Origin: Limnomonas spitsbergensis
Lineage: Eukaryota > Chlorophyta > Chlorophyceae > Chlamydomonadales
Direction of reading: 5' to 3'
DNA length: 64,000 bases
Assembly (NCBI GenBank): GCA_037349105.1
Contig: JAYJMM010000119.1
Coordinates: 2,863,001-2,927,000, forward strand
The notes under the pieces were generated by a model. It did no database searches. It had not been told where the DNA came from and saw only the letters and a program-made list of their open reading frames with translations. A program made the translations under genes and the position numbers. Positions 36,450 through 49,200 of this stretch are shown in pieces (the first letter of the stretch is position 1; every line of letters starts with the position of its first letter).

Positions 36450-39400
36450 CTACTCTTGCACCTGTTCTTGTCGAGCCTGCTGCCGTTGAGAAACTCGAGC
36501 TTGCAGGAGGAACATCAGCTGCTGCTGAGGCAACAAACGAGATCCCGCAACAGCAGCTCCTATGCCCTACATGCAGCTTAAAGCAAAGTGATACTGAGGC
36601 GTGCGGCTTCTGTGGCATTGTATGTAGACACAGGTAGGGCATCATGCCAGTGCAAAACGGACATGGGCAAAGGCTTAAACAATGGCACGCTAACAGTCAA
36701 GTCCCTCTGCCCCTTAATCTACAAGATATTACATGCAGCTGCTGAGAAGGGGTCTGTCGCCAATTCATGTACTAGCAGACCAGTGGATTGCACCATCTGT
36801 AAGAGCATCGCGGGTACCATGTGCCCTTAAGCGTGGAGCTATTTCTTCCTAAAACAGATGGAGTCAGCCCACCCTGTTCAGGAGCTGACGGAGGCAGAAG
36901 TAACGCGACAGGCTATCAGCACTGAGGAGTTTGAGGGGGAGCGGTGGGGGGGGAGGGTGAAGGAGCTCGCTAAGAAGCAGAAGATCAAGTTGTTCAAGGA
37001 GCACATACTGTACATCAGCAAGTATAAGTAAGATGCCAGCCGTGTGATGCGTGAGACATTTTCGCCCCTCCCCCCTTTCGGATCCATCTCATTATGGAAT
37101 TGCAAGTTTGGGATCCTGCATGGCATACCGATTGTATCTTGGCATGCGGGCATCTAGGCATGGCTTGGCGTGGCATGCAGACTGCTGGGCATGGCATGGC
37201 ATGGCATGGCAAGACATGACTATACAATCTACATGCATGGAAGCATGGCGCAACTGCTGCTGCTGCTGTGGGAGAAGCGGGCAGGCAGCGGCCGTCAGGT
37301 GCCCCTCCAATGCTCAGGGTTGCGACGATGGCCTCCCCCGTGAACATAGCCCCATATGTTCTTCGCCACCAGCTTTCCGGATTTCGTTGAAAAACAGTGT
37401 GGCGTTGATGCCGGCAGCAGAGTTATTTACTCTGGAGCATTTAAAACTGTGCTGTCAGCAACAGCGGTTCAGCGGGGCTCAGGCCGGAGTGACAGGCCGC
37501 TGCGGTCGCTGCTGCTGGGCCCGCACAGCCCCAACAGCTGCTGGGGCGCCACAGCCGAGGCTAGCAGCCTCCTCAGGCAGCTTCAGTTTTATCTCACATG
37601 CTATCACTGCAACTGGGGTGGTTCCAGTCCCCTGGTTCCAGTTTCGAAATTAATATTCCAGAAATGAGGTAAGGAATCAATGGAGCGTGCTTATAAGTAA
37701 GAGAACAATGCAGTCTGGTGACTACGTTTTGCTGCGGGCTTCCCCGAACGCGAGCCCATGAAATCAAACCGACCGCCCTAAATTCCACACTTTCACGTCG
37801 ATCGCGCCCCAGCGCGGGTGCAACCGCGATAGATGCGTCTTCGCCATCGCATTCGCTGTCTGATTATTACAACGTAGTTCGTCAGTAGCTCCCCAGACTG
37901 AATCATATCAATATTCATTATATGAGCGGACAGGCTGCTCGCCTCATCAATCGCCGAGTCGTCCGGAGCTCTCTCACGCGCCATGTTCCGTCCGAGTGAC
38001 ACGCCCAGCCTGCTGATCCCCGGCGCCTCGGGCGGCCTCGCATGGCACCTCCTGGACGAAGATTCACCGTGCCACTTAAGCTGTCCGCGACGCAGCAACT
38101 GCAACAACTGTGACGAGGGGCTCAATGATGCGCCCATGCTGGCGCCCATGCAAGCGCATGGGCCGCCGGCGCTGGCCGTCAAGGCCGGGGTGCCCCGCAA
38201 CTACCACCTGGATCCTGGAGCAAATCCAGGGCTGCTCATCAGGTACCTCGAATGCCCAAGGTTGAGATGATTGTGTGATGAGCAATTTAGCCACTATGGC
38301 ATGTTTGCTTGCACCCGTTATAATGCATCTGGGCTACTTAACCCCCAAAACACCTCACGCGTCCTGCTGCTTCATAAAGAAGCATGGACATCTCGAAAGG
38401 ATGGGCACTTGATTGTGGGGCTGCAGCTGTTGCCGAAGGCAGCTGTCAGGGCAACTTGCCTTGACGACTGATGCCGGCTGTGCATGGGCATGCAGCCATG
38501 CGCTGATGTCAGCGTGCATGGTCGTGTAACAGTGTGCATGGGTATGCTCCGGATTGGATTTAACCTGACACATTAAATCACGACAACAAACCCAGACGAT
38601 ACATCATTTACACGTGTGTTGTTATTGATGAGTTTCCCGAGGATCAAAATGTGTGTATGATTGACATCGGACAGAGGTATGGATGTCGAAGGGGTCCATG
38701 CAGGATCCTTGGTATAGATCTAGATCCAGGTATGAAACCAACCCTTGTATCATCATACGGCAAACTCGTATCTCATCGGCCTGCTGGTCAACGGTGCACC
38801 TTGACAGCTTAACATAAACTTCGCGCCTTGGCGCATGGATGTTGCTCGACAATGGCTTTAAGCGTGGGTTTTGTACCACTCGACCACAGGGATTCTGGAG
38901 ATGTGAAGCTAGCACACGGTTGCGATTTATCCAACTTATACTGTCCTCCCCCTTTTGTGTGCACCCTGCTGCTTACGTGTCGTTGCATGACCCCTTGACC
39001 CTTGCCGTCTCAATGTCTCATGCATGGCATGGTGGCGTAGCCTTCCCCCAGCATGCTAGCTGCCGTCTCTGGTACGTTGTATCATGCATGCCATGGCCTC
39101 CTCATCCTGTTTTCTTCACGACACAAATATATTGCGTTTCAAAGTCTCCGTTTCTCTCCATCCTTGTATCTAGGCGTGTCCCGTACCTGCAGCAACAACT
39201 CAAGCAGTACGCCACCTCTCATTACGACAGCCCGGTTCCTCACGACCTAATAGTGGATCTGCTCAACGAGGATCTAGATCTTGCGGCCTCTGGGCGCAGG
39301 GCGGGCGGCGCTGAGGACCCCAATGCAACTGACGGGCAGCAGGCAGAAGCGGCTGCAGCAGGGAGCGGGCCGCAAGCAGGGGGTGCTCCTGCTCCCACTG

Positions 39401-39640
39401 ATGCCCCCGCTCCTGCTGGTGCTGCGTCTGTCGAAAAGGATGCTGCGGGAGGCATGGCCGCAGTGCGGGACGGTGGCGAGCGGCTGGCGGCGTTACCCCT
39501 TGTGCCCGGCCTCTCCATGCTGGTCTCGACAGCCGGACAGATCGGTGCGGCTGAGCTCCGGAGACGCGCCTGGGCAGCAGCATGGCGTTGTTTTTGTATC
39601 ATGTATAAGAAAAGTCACCCTGCATGGGCGCCCTGTCCCT
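36450..39640 (+). CDS. Unidentified gene, probable first exons with Cys-pair motif
   Basis: I do not recognise the product. Five candidate exons chain in phase: 36450-36619, 36858-37027, 37934-38242, 38596-38676 and 39174 to about 39600. The first encodes CPTC-x9-CGFC, a short zinc-binding pattern like RanBP2-type fingers but without their Trp. The second is charged and helical (VKELAKKQKIKLFKEHILYISKYK-like, quoted only in part: KKQKIKLFKEHILYISKY). The third contains MFRPSDTPSLLIPG and several Cys. The fourth reads RYIIYTCVVIDEFPEDQ. The fifth gives RVPYLQQQLKQYATSHYD and DLIVDLLNEDLDL, then an Ala/Gly-rich tract and a possible helix GLSMLVSTAGQIGAAELRRR. The true start and the exit of the last exon are not determined. 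It may be the 5' part of the long gene further right. Confidence 0.5.
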
Positions 39641-40603
39641 GACATATGTGCCTGCGGTAGCGGGGGGGGGGGGGCTGTACTCCTGGCATGGTCAGGTAGG
39701 CATGCTCGTCAAACAAAAGCAGCAGGTTTGTCCTTCAATCAAGTTTTGAATATAACACGTCATAATTGGGACATCCTGTCTGGCGTTGTACGGATGCAGA
39801 ATCCGCTGGGCTCTGGGATCCGGATCTGGATCCATTGGCGGGGTCTGGGATCCGTTGGCGGAGCTTTCGGCGGGATCTGCCATGCAAATGGGGCGTACTT
39901 CAGATCCTTGAAAGCCCAGTCATCGCTGTGCTCCCTGCTGGCTATGTACAGGGGAGAGGGTGGTGGTGACACTGTTGAAGTGCAACTCTGGAGAGCAGCC
40001 GTCACGTGTGGCTCCGGAACCACGGGACATCGCGGGAGGAAAAGCTGCGCCCACGACGCATGGAACAGGGTTAACACCTGATTATGTGGTAGGTATGGAA
40101 TGGGCGTGGATCACACCATGAAAACTCTTATTACACCTGACAGGTGTGCTGCGACATGTGAGGAGTGTCGAGAGGAACAAGGTAAGGTACTGGCATTTAT
40201 TTGGAAACTCCAGTTTTAAGCCTGCCCCTTCTCATACCCTCATGGCCATGTCTCACAACTTCTCCCACTAGTTGACGCAGGGCCAGAAACAAAGTCAGCC
40301 TAGATCATTCAGTTCCGGCCGTGATGACCGTATTGATTTAAATTGCGTTTGCTCGGATGTTCGTGAATTACTTTTAGCAAAACCACCCTGACACAATCAA
40401 TCCAGACTCTTGATTTCTGACTACAAATTGCCGTCGACAGTCAACAATTCGTTTTTTAATGCATCACTCACTTCTGAAGTGCGCTATTTATGCGGGAAGG
40501 CAAAGCGCATCTACAGTACCCTGGTCACACAATCACACTCCCGTGTCACACTTCCACTCACTCCCTGCCTTCCTCCTCTCATCACCCCCCCCCCCTCGCA
40601 CAG

Positions 40604-41172
40604 TCCTGCACCTCTGCTGAGCTGTCTGTCAACCACGAGGTCTTGCAGCTCTGCACCAAAGTGGCGCATCCGGCAGGGTCAAAAGCAGCAGGAGGAGGGA
40701 CATCGGGGAATGGCACAGGAGGAGCGAGAGGAGGGGGAGGAGGAGTTCCATCCCCGGCCCCCTCCACTGCACGTCAGCATCAACCACGGGGTTCGTTGCA
40801 GAGCACGGTGGCGGCGGGTGCTGATGATAAGGAGGCAGTCGCTCCAGGTGCTGCTGATGCCTGTGTGGCCGCCGTAGCGGAGATCGCTGCCTGCATGCCG
40901 GTGGTGTGGGTGGCTGGGAGGTGTAGCTACGCGGTTCACATCCTGCGCGTGACGGCGGGCGGCGCAGCAGGCGTGGCGGCGGAGCGCGGAGCGGGCATTA
41001 ATGTGGACGGCGCAGCCGGCGTGGCGGCGGCGGGCAGAGGAAGCGTCGATGTGGACGGCGAAGTAGGCTTGATGGCCGAGGGCGCAGCTTGCGGCCGTGC
41101 TGCGGGGCGGCCCTGGGACTGGTGCGCCTCCATGCACTGCAACCCCATTGCCTATGATGTGATGACCTGTAA
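40604..41172 (+). CDS. Probable exon, Ala/Gly-rich, unidentified
   Basis: A C-rich tract and CACAG precede an open frame starting SCTSAELSVNHEVLQLCTKV. A Gly/Ala-rich stretch with an imperfect repeat (INVDGAAGVAA / VDVDGEVGLMA) follows, then RPWDWCASMHCNPIAYDVMT, and a donor AAT|gtgagg. A second frame is also open over the first half, so the reading frame is not secure. It lies between the exons at 36.4-39.6 kb and those at 44-45 kb, on the same strand. Confidence 0.4.
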
Positions 41173-43640
41173 TGTGAGGGTCTCGGAAGCTCAGGCGTGA
41201 TCAGCCTTCCCCCCTGGAGTGCCCAGATACCCTACCAGGAGCCACCCCACCTAGGCATGTGAAACCTGGAATGCGAAACGTGGCAGTGTGAATCCCGAAT
41301 TCATAGCCATGACTGTGCCTTGTATACGTTGAGTGACTTGGAGCCGCCATGTGGGCATGTGCCATGTGCACGGTGCTTTGAAACGTTCTAGCACTAGGGG
41401 AGGGAGGGAGGGAACCAGGGGATTTATCTATTGGGTATTTTCCTTGCTCCGCCTCTGTCCCTCCCTGCATCAAAACATGACGAGTATCGAAGTATGAATA
41501 TCAAAGAAGTTTGCCATTCCCATATGCGAATATGCTCTTACGAAGCTTGTGGACACGGCTCCCAGGGCCTTATGGGATCCCAGGAATTGTACACATGAGT
41601 ACAGCAGATTCGAATACCTTCCTACAAGTTAACAATGATTGGAGATGAGGGATTCCGTAAAAGAGTAATACGGTACGAGATTGTCATGGCCAATTTCAGT
41701 CGGAAATGCAGATTTTCTGTGTCCGTTGTTTGGCCCATGAAGGGAAGCATAAAACAATTCATTCATAATCGAGGAGAGGCAAGTCAGATCTACAGTACCC
41801 ACCCCATCAATAATGCAAATAAGTGCCCCATGAACACCCCAATCAAATGACCTGTACAGATGAGTACAAGCGAGCACCCCATGAACACAATAAACTGCGT
41901 GCCCGCCGCGCCCTCCGGTGCCGCCCCCCTTCCGCTTTGTCCCCACGTGCACCTGGATTGCTTGTGTGCAGGTCTAGCTGGCGTCTGGAGTGGATGGGGT
42001 CGGTTCACACAAAGGAGATGGGTGTTGACGGAAGTTCCTTGCACACGGCTCATGTGACATGGTGTCCAGGTGGGAGCTGAGGGGGGCACATCCCCAGGTA
42101 CTGCTATGGCTAGATAAAGCCCAGAATTAAGATCCTGTGGACAAGAAACAAATAAAAAGGTAGGAGCCGATGAGGGTGCATCCCCAGGTACCGCATTGTC
42201 GCTGAGCTGAAGATCCTATCTATTTGAAACCAAATAGTGAAAGGGTGGGAGCTGACAGGGGTGTCTCCCCGAACACGTTGCTCAGGGGTTGAGACCGATC
42301 AGGAGGTGTCGTTTTTATTTGTGTGAAACAAATGGAAATGGTGGAGTAAACGGGGGCACACCAAACAGGAACTGGCAGACCCATCCGCTGATGCCATGCT
42401 CTGGCGTGCGCTTGCAGCAGTTGTCTACTGTCAGTTGTTCTTACAAAGTTAACGCAACCACCCACGGCCTTTTTCGAAAGGGCCTGGCAGAGCGAACCGG
42501 GGGGGGAGCAGCAAACCAAAGCAATTATAAATCCCACAGCAAGGGGACTGGCGGCAAACCGTAGGGGCACATACACAGAAAAGCGGGCGGACACGTAAAG
42601 AAGCGCTCAGGGCAGAACCGAAGAGCAGTCCGTGTCTCCTCCACTTACCCCTTGGGTACGCTGCAAACAAAACTGAACCCCTTAGGTCTCCCTAAACGAA
42701 ATCCTACACCCTAAATCCGTTAACCCTTGCATACGAATATACTTAAGCTGAGTCCTACGGAACTGACGGGCTCTTCCTCCGGGAAAATATTCAGATACAT
42801 CCTGTGCGTCCTCCACCTTTGACCTGACATATCTTGACGTCCGTCTCTGGGGGTAGGGGGTCTTTCTTGGTCGCTGTGACCCACATTGCAACTAAAACGG
42901 AGACTGCCTTTCTTGCCACGGCAGCATGCTATGTAAGGAAACTAATACCCTAAACCCTAATCCCTGAACAAAAACTACCTTCAGCACAAAACACGTAACC
43001 TAGGACTACCCTTAACCCTAAACAAAACGGAACCTAGACCCTAAACAAAAGACTACCCTAGACCCATCACAACCAACTATTAGAAACACTCAACACTTAA
43101 CCAATGATTACTTTAAACTACAAAGAAAATGCTGGTAAGGTATGGTTGGCATTGCAGCCTTTCCGCTTAGGACGTCAGAATCGAGGAAATGCTAGGGAAC
43201 TGTATGGAAAGCACCAGAGGAATGCCTGGAAAATACTGGTGGAATGTATGCACGGTAAACAACTCAAGGTGAAACTTTAGGTAGAGATCTGGAAAACATG
43301 GGGCATGTCTTGAAAAGCGTGGGCCTGTCTGCGGGTGAAATTGGAATCCTGGCACAGGTTTTGGCCGAACAGAGGAACGCCTGTGCCCTGTGGGGACCCC
43401 AATTTTGCTTTGGGACCCTCACCCTGCTTCACCCTCCCCATTGCTGTCATAGCAGGCATGTGCAGTTTCTCGTGTTCCACACCTTCCCTGTCGCGCATGG
43501 CCGCACCCCGCCATGCATTTATCAGCCACCCGCTTCTCCACCCCGCCGTCCCCCCTTTCCGCCACCTTGCCATGCGGCTTCTCTTCATGGACCTGCCCGA
43601 TTACCCTTGCGCGGAAGTTGGATGCTTGCTTGCCTGCAGA
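41173..43640. other. Probable intronic or intergenic DNA with telomere-like motifs
   Basis: About 2.5 kb with no exon I can support. It has three imperfect copies of GGTGGGAGCTGA.GGGG(G)CACATCCCC-like segments (42070, 42165, 42245). At 42940-43080 there is a run of degenerate CCCTAAAC motifs. Whether the genes on either side are one transcription unit cannot be told from the sequence. Confidence 0.4.
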
Positions 43641-44030
43641 TATAGCTGTGTCTCACATTGTCGCCCCCCCGCAATGCACCCGCATTTCCCCGCAGGTCTG
43701 CCCAAGGTGATGGTCATCCTCAGGAGGAAGTTGCTTGCCTGCAGATATTGCCACGCCCTATATTGCCGCCAACCCGCCGTGCCCCATTCCCTACAGGGGT
43801 GCCCGAGGTGGTGGTCACCTTCGGGCGGAAATTGAATGCATACATTTCCATGTCTCTCATTGCCCCCCGCCGTGCCTTATTTCCCCGCAAGTTCGCCCGA
43901 GGTGGCGATCACCCTGAAAAGGATGTTGCATTCATGCATGCCTTAAGATTTTGCCATGTCTCACATTGCCCCCACGCCGTGCCCCATTTCCCCCGCAGGT
44001 CTGCCCGAGGTGGCGATCACCCTGGAGGAC
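43640..44030 (+). repeat. Four copies of a 3' splice site plus exon start
   Basis: Acceptor-like junctions followed by related coding starts occur at 43696 (GCAG|GTCTGCCCAAGG), 43797 (ACAG|GGGTGCCCGAGG), about 43891 (CAAG|TTCGCCCGAGG) and 43999 (GCAG|GTCTGCCCGAGG), roughly 95-108 bp apart. In the matching frame they read LPKVMVIL, VPEVVVTF, SPEVAITL and LPEVAITL. The last continues as the exon 43999-44117. Confidence 0.82.
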
Positions 44031-45218
44031 GGCTCTGTGTGGGTCGCCTCCACCTCTGTGTGCTCGGGTGGAACCCTGCCTCGTCGATGGCCGCCTCCCA
44101 TACTACCCACCATGCAGGTAAAGCCGGTGTGCTTGAGTGTGTGGGTGACAAGGGGGGTGCATGGCCTCCTCAACCTTAATGTGCTCAGGTAGGGGTTAGG
44201 GTTTAGGGTTGCCGACTGCTGCTGTGCACCATTTCCCGCCAGCCTGCCACTCCTCTAGCCTGCTCCCTCAAACCTGATTTGTGTTCCTAAGGTTGCGTGC
44301 TCCCCCTTGAGGATATCCACTCCACCCTGCCTCTAGCCTGCTCCCTCAAACCTGATTTGTGTTCCTGAGGTTGCGTGCTCCCCCTTGAGGATATCCACTC
44401 CACCCTGCCTCTAGCCTGCTCCCTCAAACCTGATTTGTGTTCCTGAGGTTGCGTGCTCCCCCTTGAGGATATCCACTCCACCCTGCCTCTAGCCTGCTCC
44501 CTCAAACCTGATTTGTGTTCCTAAGGTTGCGTGCTCCCCCTTGAGGATATCCACTCCACCCTGCCTCTAGCCTGCTCCCTCAAACCTGATTTGTGTTCCT
44601 GAGGTTGCGTGCTCCCCCTTGAGGATATCCACTCCACCCTGCCTCTAGCCTGCTCCCTCAAACCTGATTTGTGTTCCTGAGGTTGCGTGCTCCCCCTTGA
44701 GGATATCCACTCCACCCTGCCTCTAGCCTGCTCCCTCAAACCTTAGTTTGTGCTCGATGGAACGGGGCATACAATCTTACCGGCACACCGCATGAAAACG
44801 TCAAATACGCTTACGTCGTACAAGCGAAATGAAAGCAAGATCGATTTCAAGCGGCCGGTCTGCCACTTAGGACATATCCTGGCGTGCCGTAGGCGCTGTT
44901 TCTTATTATCAAGATACATGACGGGGAAGACGTAAGAAATATGATGATTATTTCTGATGTTGCAAACCGACCGTTGTTCGCTGGCCCCCCCCCACCAGGT
45001 CCTGCCGTCCTGGCGTAGCCGCGTCCTCTCCCGCCAGATCTCGGATCCTGGAGCGGTGAATGGAGGCGCGAAGGGCAGCAGCAGCAGCCGTAGGAGCCAG
45101 GCCCTTGCTGCCGGGCCGCTGGTTCGCTCTGCTGGTGCCAATAAGCTGTTTGGGCCGGCAGAGCGAGGCCTGAGGCAACTGGAGGCCGACCCTGGCGGCC
45201 GGCTGTCAGCTATCTATG
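43999..45218 (+). CDS. Two probable exons of the unidentified right-hand gene
   Basis: Exon 43999-44117 encodes LPEVAITLEDGSVWVASTS and ends PPPILPTMQ at a CAG|gtaaag donor. Exon 44999-45218 continues in phase with VLPSWRSRVLSRQISDPG, a Ser/Ala-rich linker and GLRQLEADPGGRLSAIYG, ending TATG|gtaggc. The intron between them holds the 78-bp array. The phase after 45218 does not match the next large exon at 46280, so a short exon or a different donor is missing. No family recognised. Confidence 0.5.
44188..44212. repeat. Interstitial telomere-like repeat
   Basis: GTAGGGGTTAGGGTTTAGGG is a short run of plant-type (TTTAGGG)n-like units inside an intron. Similar degenerate units occur near 42945-43045, 48510-48600, 61060-61210, 62275-62430 and 62700-62750. 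Confidence 0.6.
44252..44746. repeat. 78-bp tandem repeat with 234-bp higher-order unit
   Basis: The segment GGTTGCGTGCTCCCCCTTGA recurs at 44291, 44369, 44447, 44525, 44603 and 44681, a 78-bp period. Copies 1 and 4 carry CCTAAGG where the others have CCTGAGG, so the array is a duplication of a three-copy block. The two identical 72-residue minus-strand frames in it are repeat artefacts. Confidence 0.95.
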
Positions 45219-45830
45219 GTAGGCTGCCTCCAGGTTGACATAAATCAATCGTTTTGGATTTATTTGACGAAGCACTGCAAATTGTTGAATTGAATTCAGA
45301 CTGACTTACTAGATCAAGTTAGGTTTTTAGCTATCAATACCAGTGCCGGTAAGCTATCAATGAACTGCTTCAATTCAAATGATACTTATGAGCGAATTCA
45401 ACTGCCGGTTATCTACACATTCATTAACTTATTATCGAATTAATTGTGTGCATTCATTACCGGTAATTGAAGTGCAGGTACGGTACCTTCAGTTTGTCAG
45501 TATTCTTGCACATGTTGGAAAATATGATATCATACTACCGGTAAGCTCACTTGGCAAAGTACAATTGTTATGAAGCTCCCCCACATTGCTTGTCTTTTTA
45601 ATACTCTATGAGCCTGGCGCCTGAATCATTCGGATTCTGGCAGACCTATAAAGCATTGTGCTTCAAATCAAGCCTAAGACCTTCGGCCCTTCAGAGAAGC
45701 AGTCATTGGCCAGCTGGCACTAAGAGCAGCCCATTCCTGCACTTCCTCCTCCCACCACTCCTCCCCCCACTCCGCGCCCATGGCTCGATCATCCCATGAC
45801 ACTGCACACTCTCCCCCCCCCCCCCCATCC

Positions 45831-46281
45831 CTCTTGCCCAGCTCTCAGCTCTCCCCCACACCGCCTCTTCACTTCAGGCAGCCATCCCCTCCCCCCCACT
45901 ATCTTGCCCAGCTCTCAGCTCTCCCCCACACCGCCTCTTCACTTCAGGCAGCCATCCCCTCCCCCCCACTATCTTGCCCAGCTCTCAGCTCTCCCCCACA
46001 CCGCCTCTTCACTTCAGGCAGCCATCCCCTCCCCCCCACTATCTTGCCCAGCTCTCAGCTCTCCCCCACACCGCCTCTTCACTTCAGGCAGCCATCCCCT
46101 CCCCCCCACTATCTTGCCCCGCCCTCAGCTCCCCCCCTCCACCCCCCACCCTACCCTTTCACTGCAGGCAGCCATCCCCTCCCCCCCCCACCCCTCTAGC
46201 CCAGCTCTCAGCCCCCCCCACCCCGCCCCTCTTGCCCAGCTCTCAGCCCCCACCCCACCCGCCCCTTCACTTCAGGCAGCC
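45831..46281 (+). repeat. 70-bp repeat carrying a 3' splice site, five regular copies
   Basis: GCTCTCAGCTCTCCCCCACA recurs at 45841, 45911, 45981 and 46051 (70-bp period), with a changed copy at 46121 and decayed copies up to 46280. Each unit contains CACTTCAGGCAG|CCATCCCC, the same junction as the working acceptor at 46279/46280. The long pyrimidine-rich open frames here are repeat artefacts. Confidence 0.92.
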
Positions 46282-49200
46282 ATCCCCGGACACTGCTGTG
46301 TGCTCAGGGCGGCCTCTTCCTTAAAGTCCCCATCGCACCCATGCTCCCTCTACCGCCCCGCCCCCGCGCCGGAGAGGCTGCATCTGCTGCCCCCCATCTG
46401 GCTGCCAGCACCGAGGGTACTGCCGCGCCACGTCCCGCTCATCAAATCCCAGCGGGCCAATTTGTGCCGCCGGCTGCCCCCCCTGCGCATCCGTCCCATA
46501 CAGTGCTGCTGGAGCTGCCCCCCGGCGAATTCTTCCAGGCACTGGCCACTGCCGCCACCGCAGCAGCAGCGTCCTTCAAGCAGGCAGGCAACCTCTTTGC
46601 AGCAAGGGAGACGGCGCCCTTGTCCGCCGACGCCCAGCGTCATGACAACCGCCACCTCGGCCGCAACGTGAGCGCTAAGTTCCTCCTTGCCGCCGCGACG
46701 ACTTCCCGCGTGATGCTGTTGGACCTGCGGCTGCCGGCGCTGCCTCTGTTGCATTGGGCGCATCGCTGCCGCCGCCAGGCCCCGTCGCTCCTGTCTCTGC
46801 ACCTGCATCCGCAGCCGCCCGCCTGCGATTGGTACGGGGCGCCCCGGTTGCCGCTGACGGGGAAAAGCGCGTTGGTGGGGCTGGGTGAGGCTGGGAGCGC
46901 CTTAAATGGCGGCGGCCGCGGGCTGGGAGGCTCTCAGGAAGCTTGGGGTTTCAGCAGCCATGGGGGGCTATCCCATGCAGATGCATATGGTCGGGCCGGG
47001 GGCAGGAAGGATGCCGGTGGGCGTGGCGGTGGGCGTTTCTCCATCCCCGAGTCAGCGGCTTCAGTCGCAGATGCGGACCTGCTGCCGCATTCACAGCCCA
47101 GTCAGCTCCCGCTGGGTGGCCAGCGCACGTGGGCAGGCCCTTGGAAACAGGGCGGATCGGCAGGCCAAAACAGCCAGCTGGAGCGGGTTGGAGCCGCCTT
47201 ATCAGGCGGGAGAGGAGGAGGAGGAGGAGGAGGTGCTGGAGGAGGAGCAGGTGGATGCGCGGGGGCGGCGGGTACCCTATTCAGCAGAGGTCGCGGCGCA
47301 GGGGATGGTGGCCCCGGTTGGATCCGGGGCACCGTCATGTACGGGAACTGCGGGCCGGGAGAGGTCCGCTGCTTGGAGTTTGAGCTGGAGGATGCGACGT
47401 ACGGCTTTCAGGTACATATGCTACATGTATCTTGAGCCCAGCCGTACAGGGTTTAAGGTTTCAGGGGTTTGAGGGTCGATTTTTAAAGGATGCTGTGTAC
47501 TCTCCCACTCTTGTTTGCCTGCAGATGCGCTGGATCATGTCACTCTTGTTTGCCTGCAGATGGGCTGAATCCTGTCACTCTTTGTTGCATACACGCTGGA
47601 TCATGTCACTCTTGTTTGCCTGCACACATGCCGGATCCCCCCACTCTTTGTTGCATGCATGCACGCTGAATCCTGTCACTCTTTCCTGCCTGCAAACAGC
47701 TTTCTGGCCAGTCTGCTGAAGGTGACATTGATAGGGCTCCACGAGACCCCAGGGGTGGCAGACGACACATCCTGGTGAGAAAGTGCGCTGCGGGGGCGGC
47801 CTGGTTGGACCCCGACGCGGCCGCCGGCAGCAGCAGCAGCGGCGTGGGCCGCAGGTCGGCAGCACCCGCATCCGCCGCGCCCAGCGGCATGGGCAGTGCG
47901 GAAATGGAACGGGGAAGCGGAGCCCCGCTGGTGCAGTTGCCGTCAAAGGAGATAGCTGGGGGGCGGAGACCCTCCGCAGCGTCGCCTGCCGGCGGCGGGC
48001 CAGATATCAGCGATCCGGTACGGGTCGCGCTCGAAAGTATTGCGTGGGAAGTGTCACAGCTGCTCGCTGCCCCCCGGACGACTCCGGCGGCAGCGGCGGA
48101 TCCTCCCACTCTCGACCCTCCCTCATTTCCTGCGATGGATACTACTCCGTTGACGGTGGCAGCAGAGCTTGGCGGCCGCGGCCTGCCGCGGCCCACGGCC
48201 GCCGCTGGCGAGTGGCACCCTCGCTGCTTCTCCGTCTGCCGGGCGCAGGGCCTGCCTGGGGAGCCCTGCATGCCGTTGAGGCTGGGCATGCCGCGGGGTG
48301 TGGCTGCCGCGCTCGAGTTGGAGCGCTGCGTCTTATATCCCGCCCCTCGAGGGATGTACAGGTATGACCCCTGCCCCCTATTCTTAGACGGATGTACAAT
48401 TGTACAGGTATGACCCGGCCACCTGCTCTTATATTGATGTACAATTGTATTGGTGTCATACCGTTCACTCATCTGCTTAGCACCACTGGGTGGCTGCAAT
48501 ATAGTTAGGGGTTTGGGTTTTAACCTGAAACCTTATCCCCTAAGGCCTAAATCCTAAAACCTTCTCAGATAAACTCTAAACCCTATACCCCACATCCGCA
48601 ATGCAGTTACAATGAGCAGGATGAAGGCCGTGCAGTTACTTTAGTCCGGGATAGAGTTTTGTTGGCAGGCTGTGGGCAGTTGGGTCCAGGATCTGCAACA
48701 TGGATGCAACATGGATGAGAGTTCAGGACCGCCTTCCTTTCTCTCAGCTCCTCCCCACGCCTGCCCTTTGTGCTCCCCGCCACCGTCCCCGCTCTGCTTC
48801 CCCACTTCCTCCCCTTTCTTTCTGTCCCTTGCACCACTCCTACTCTGTCCTGTTCTGTTGTGCAGGTATTTGGGGGATCGAGCGACCCCGGCCTTCATGA
48901 GGGGGCTGCTGGCTGAAGAGTGTCGAGCAGCTCGGGAGGCAGCACCCGACCTGCAGGTAGATATATGTGACTAATGAGTTGGAATCATGCGTGGGAGTAT
49001 TGTGTAGGGGGGGGGCGGGCTATGTGTGTGGGATGGTGGGGGTGAGGGTGGGGAGGATGGGTTCAAGCGTTTAGGGATCGGAAGTCTGAAAGGGGCGGAT
49101 GTTCTTTGTGTGTGCCCTACCCTCCTGTGCAAGCATTTGAGGGGGTTGCACATAAGATAGAAGAAGAACCGTGCACCTGAGACAGAATGGATGCATATGC

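Noticed and set aside
39240..39602. Minus-strand Ala/Ser/Pro-rich frames
   Set aside because: Shadow of the GC-rich plus-strand exon, which links in phase to upstream exons.
44287..44739. Two identical 72-residue minus-strand frames
   Set aside because: Exact product of the 234-bp block duplication in the 78-bp array.
45780..46300. Pro-rich frames upstream of 46280
   Set aside because: They are translations of the 70-bp pyrimidine-rich repeat; the real exon begins at the last acceptor.
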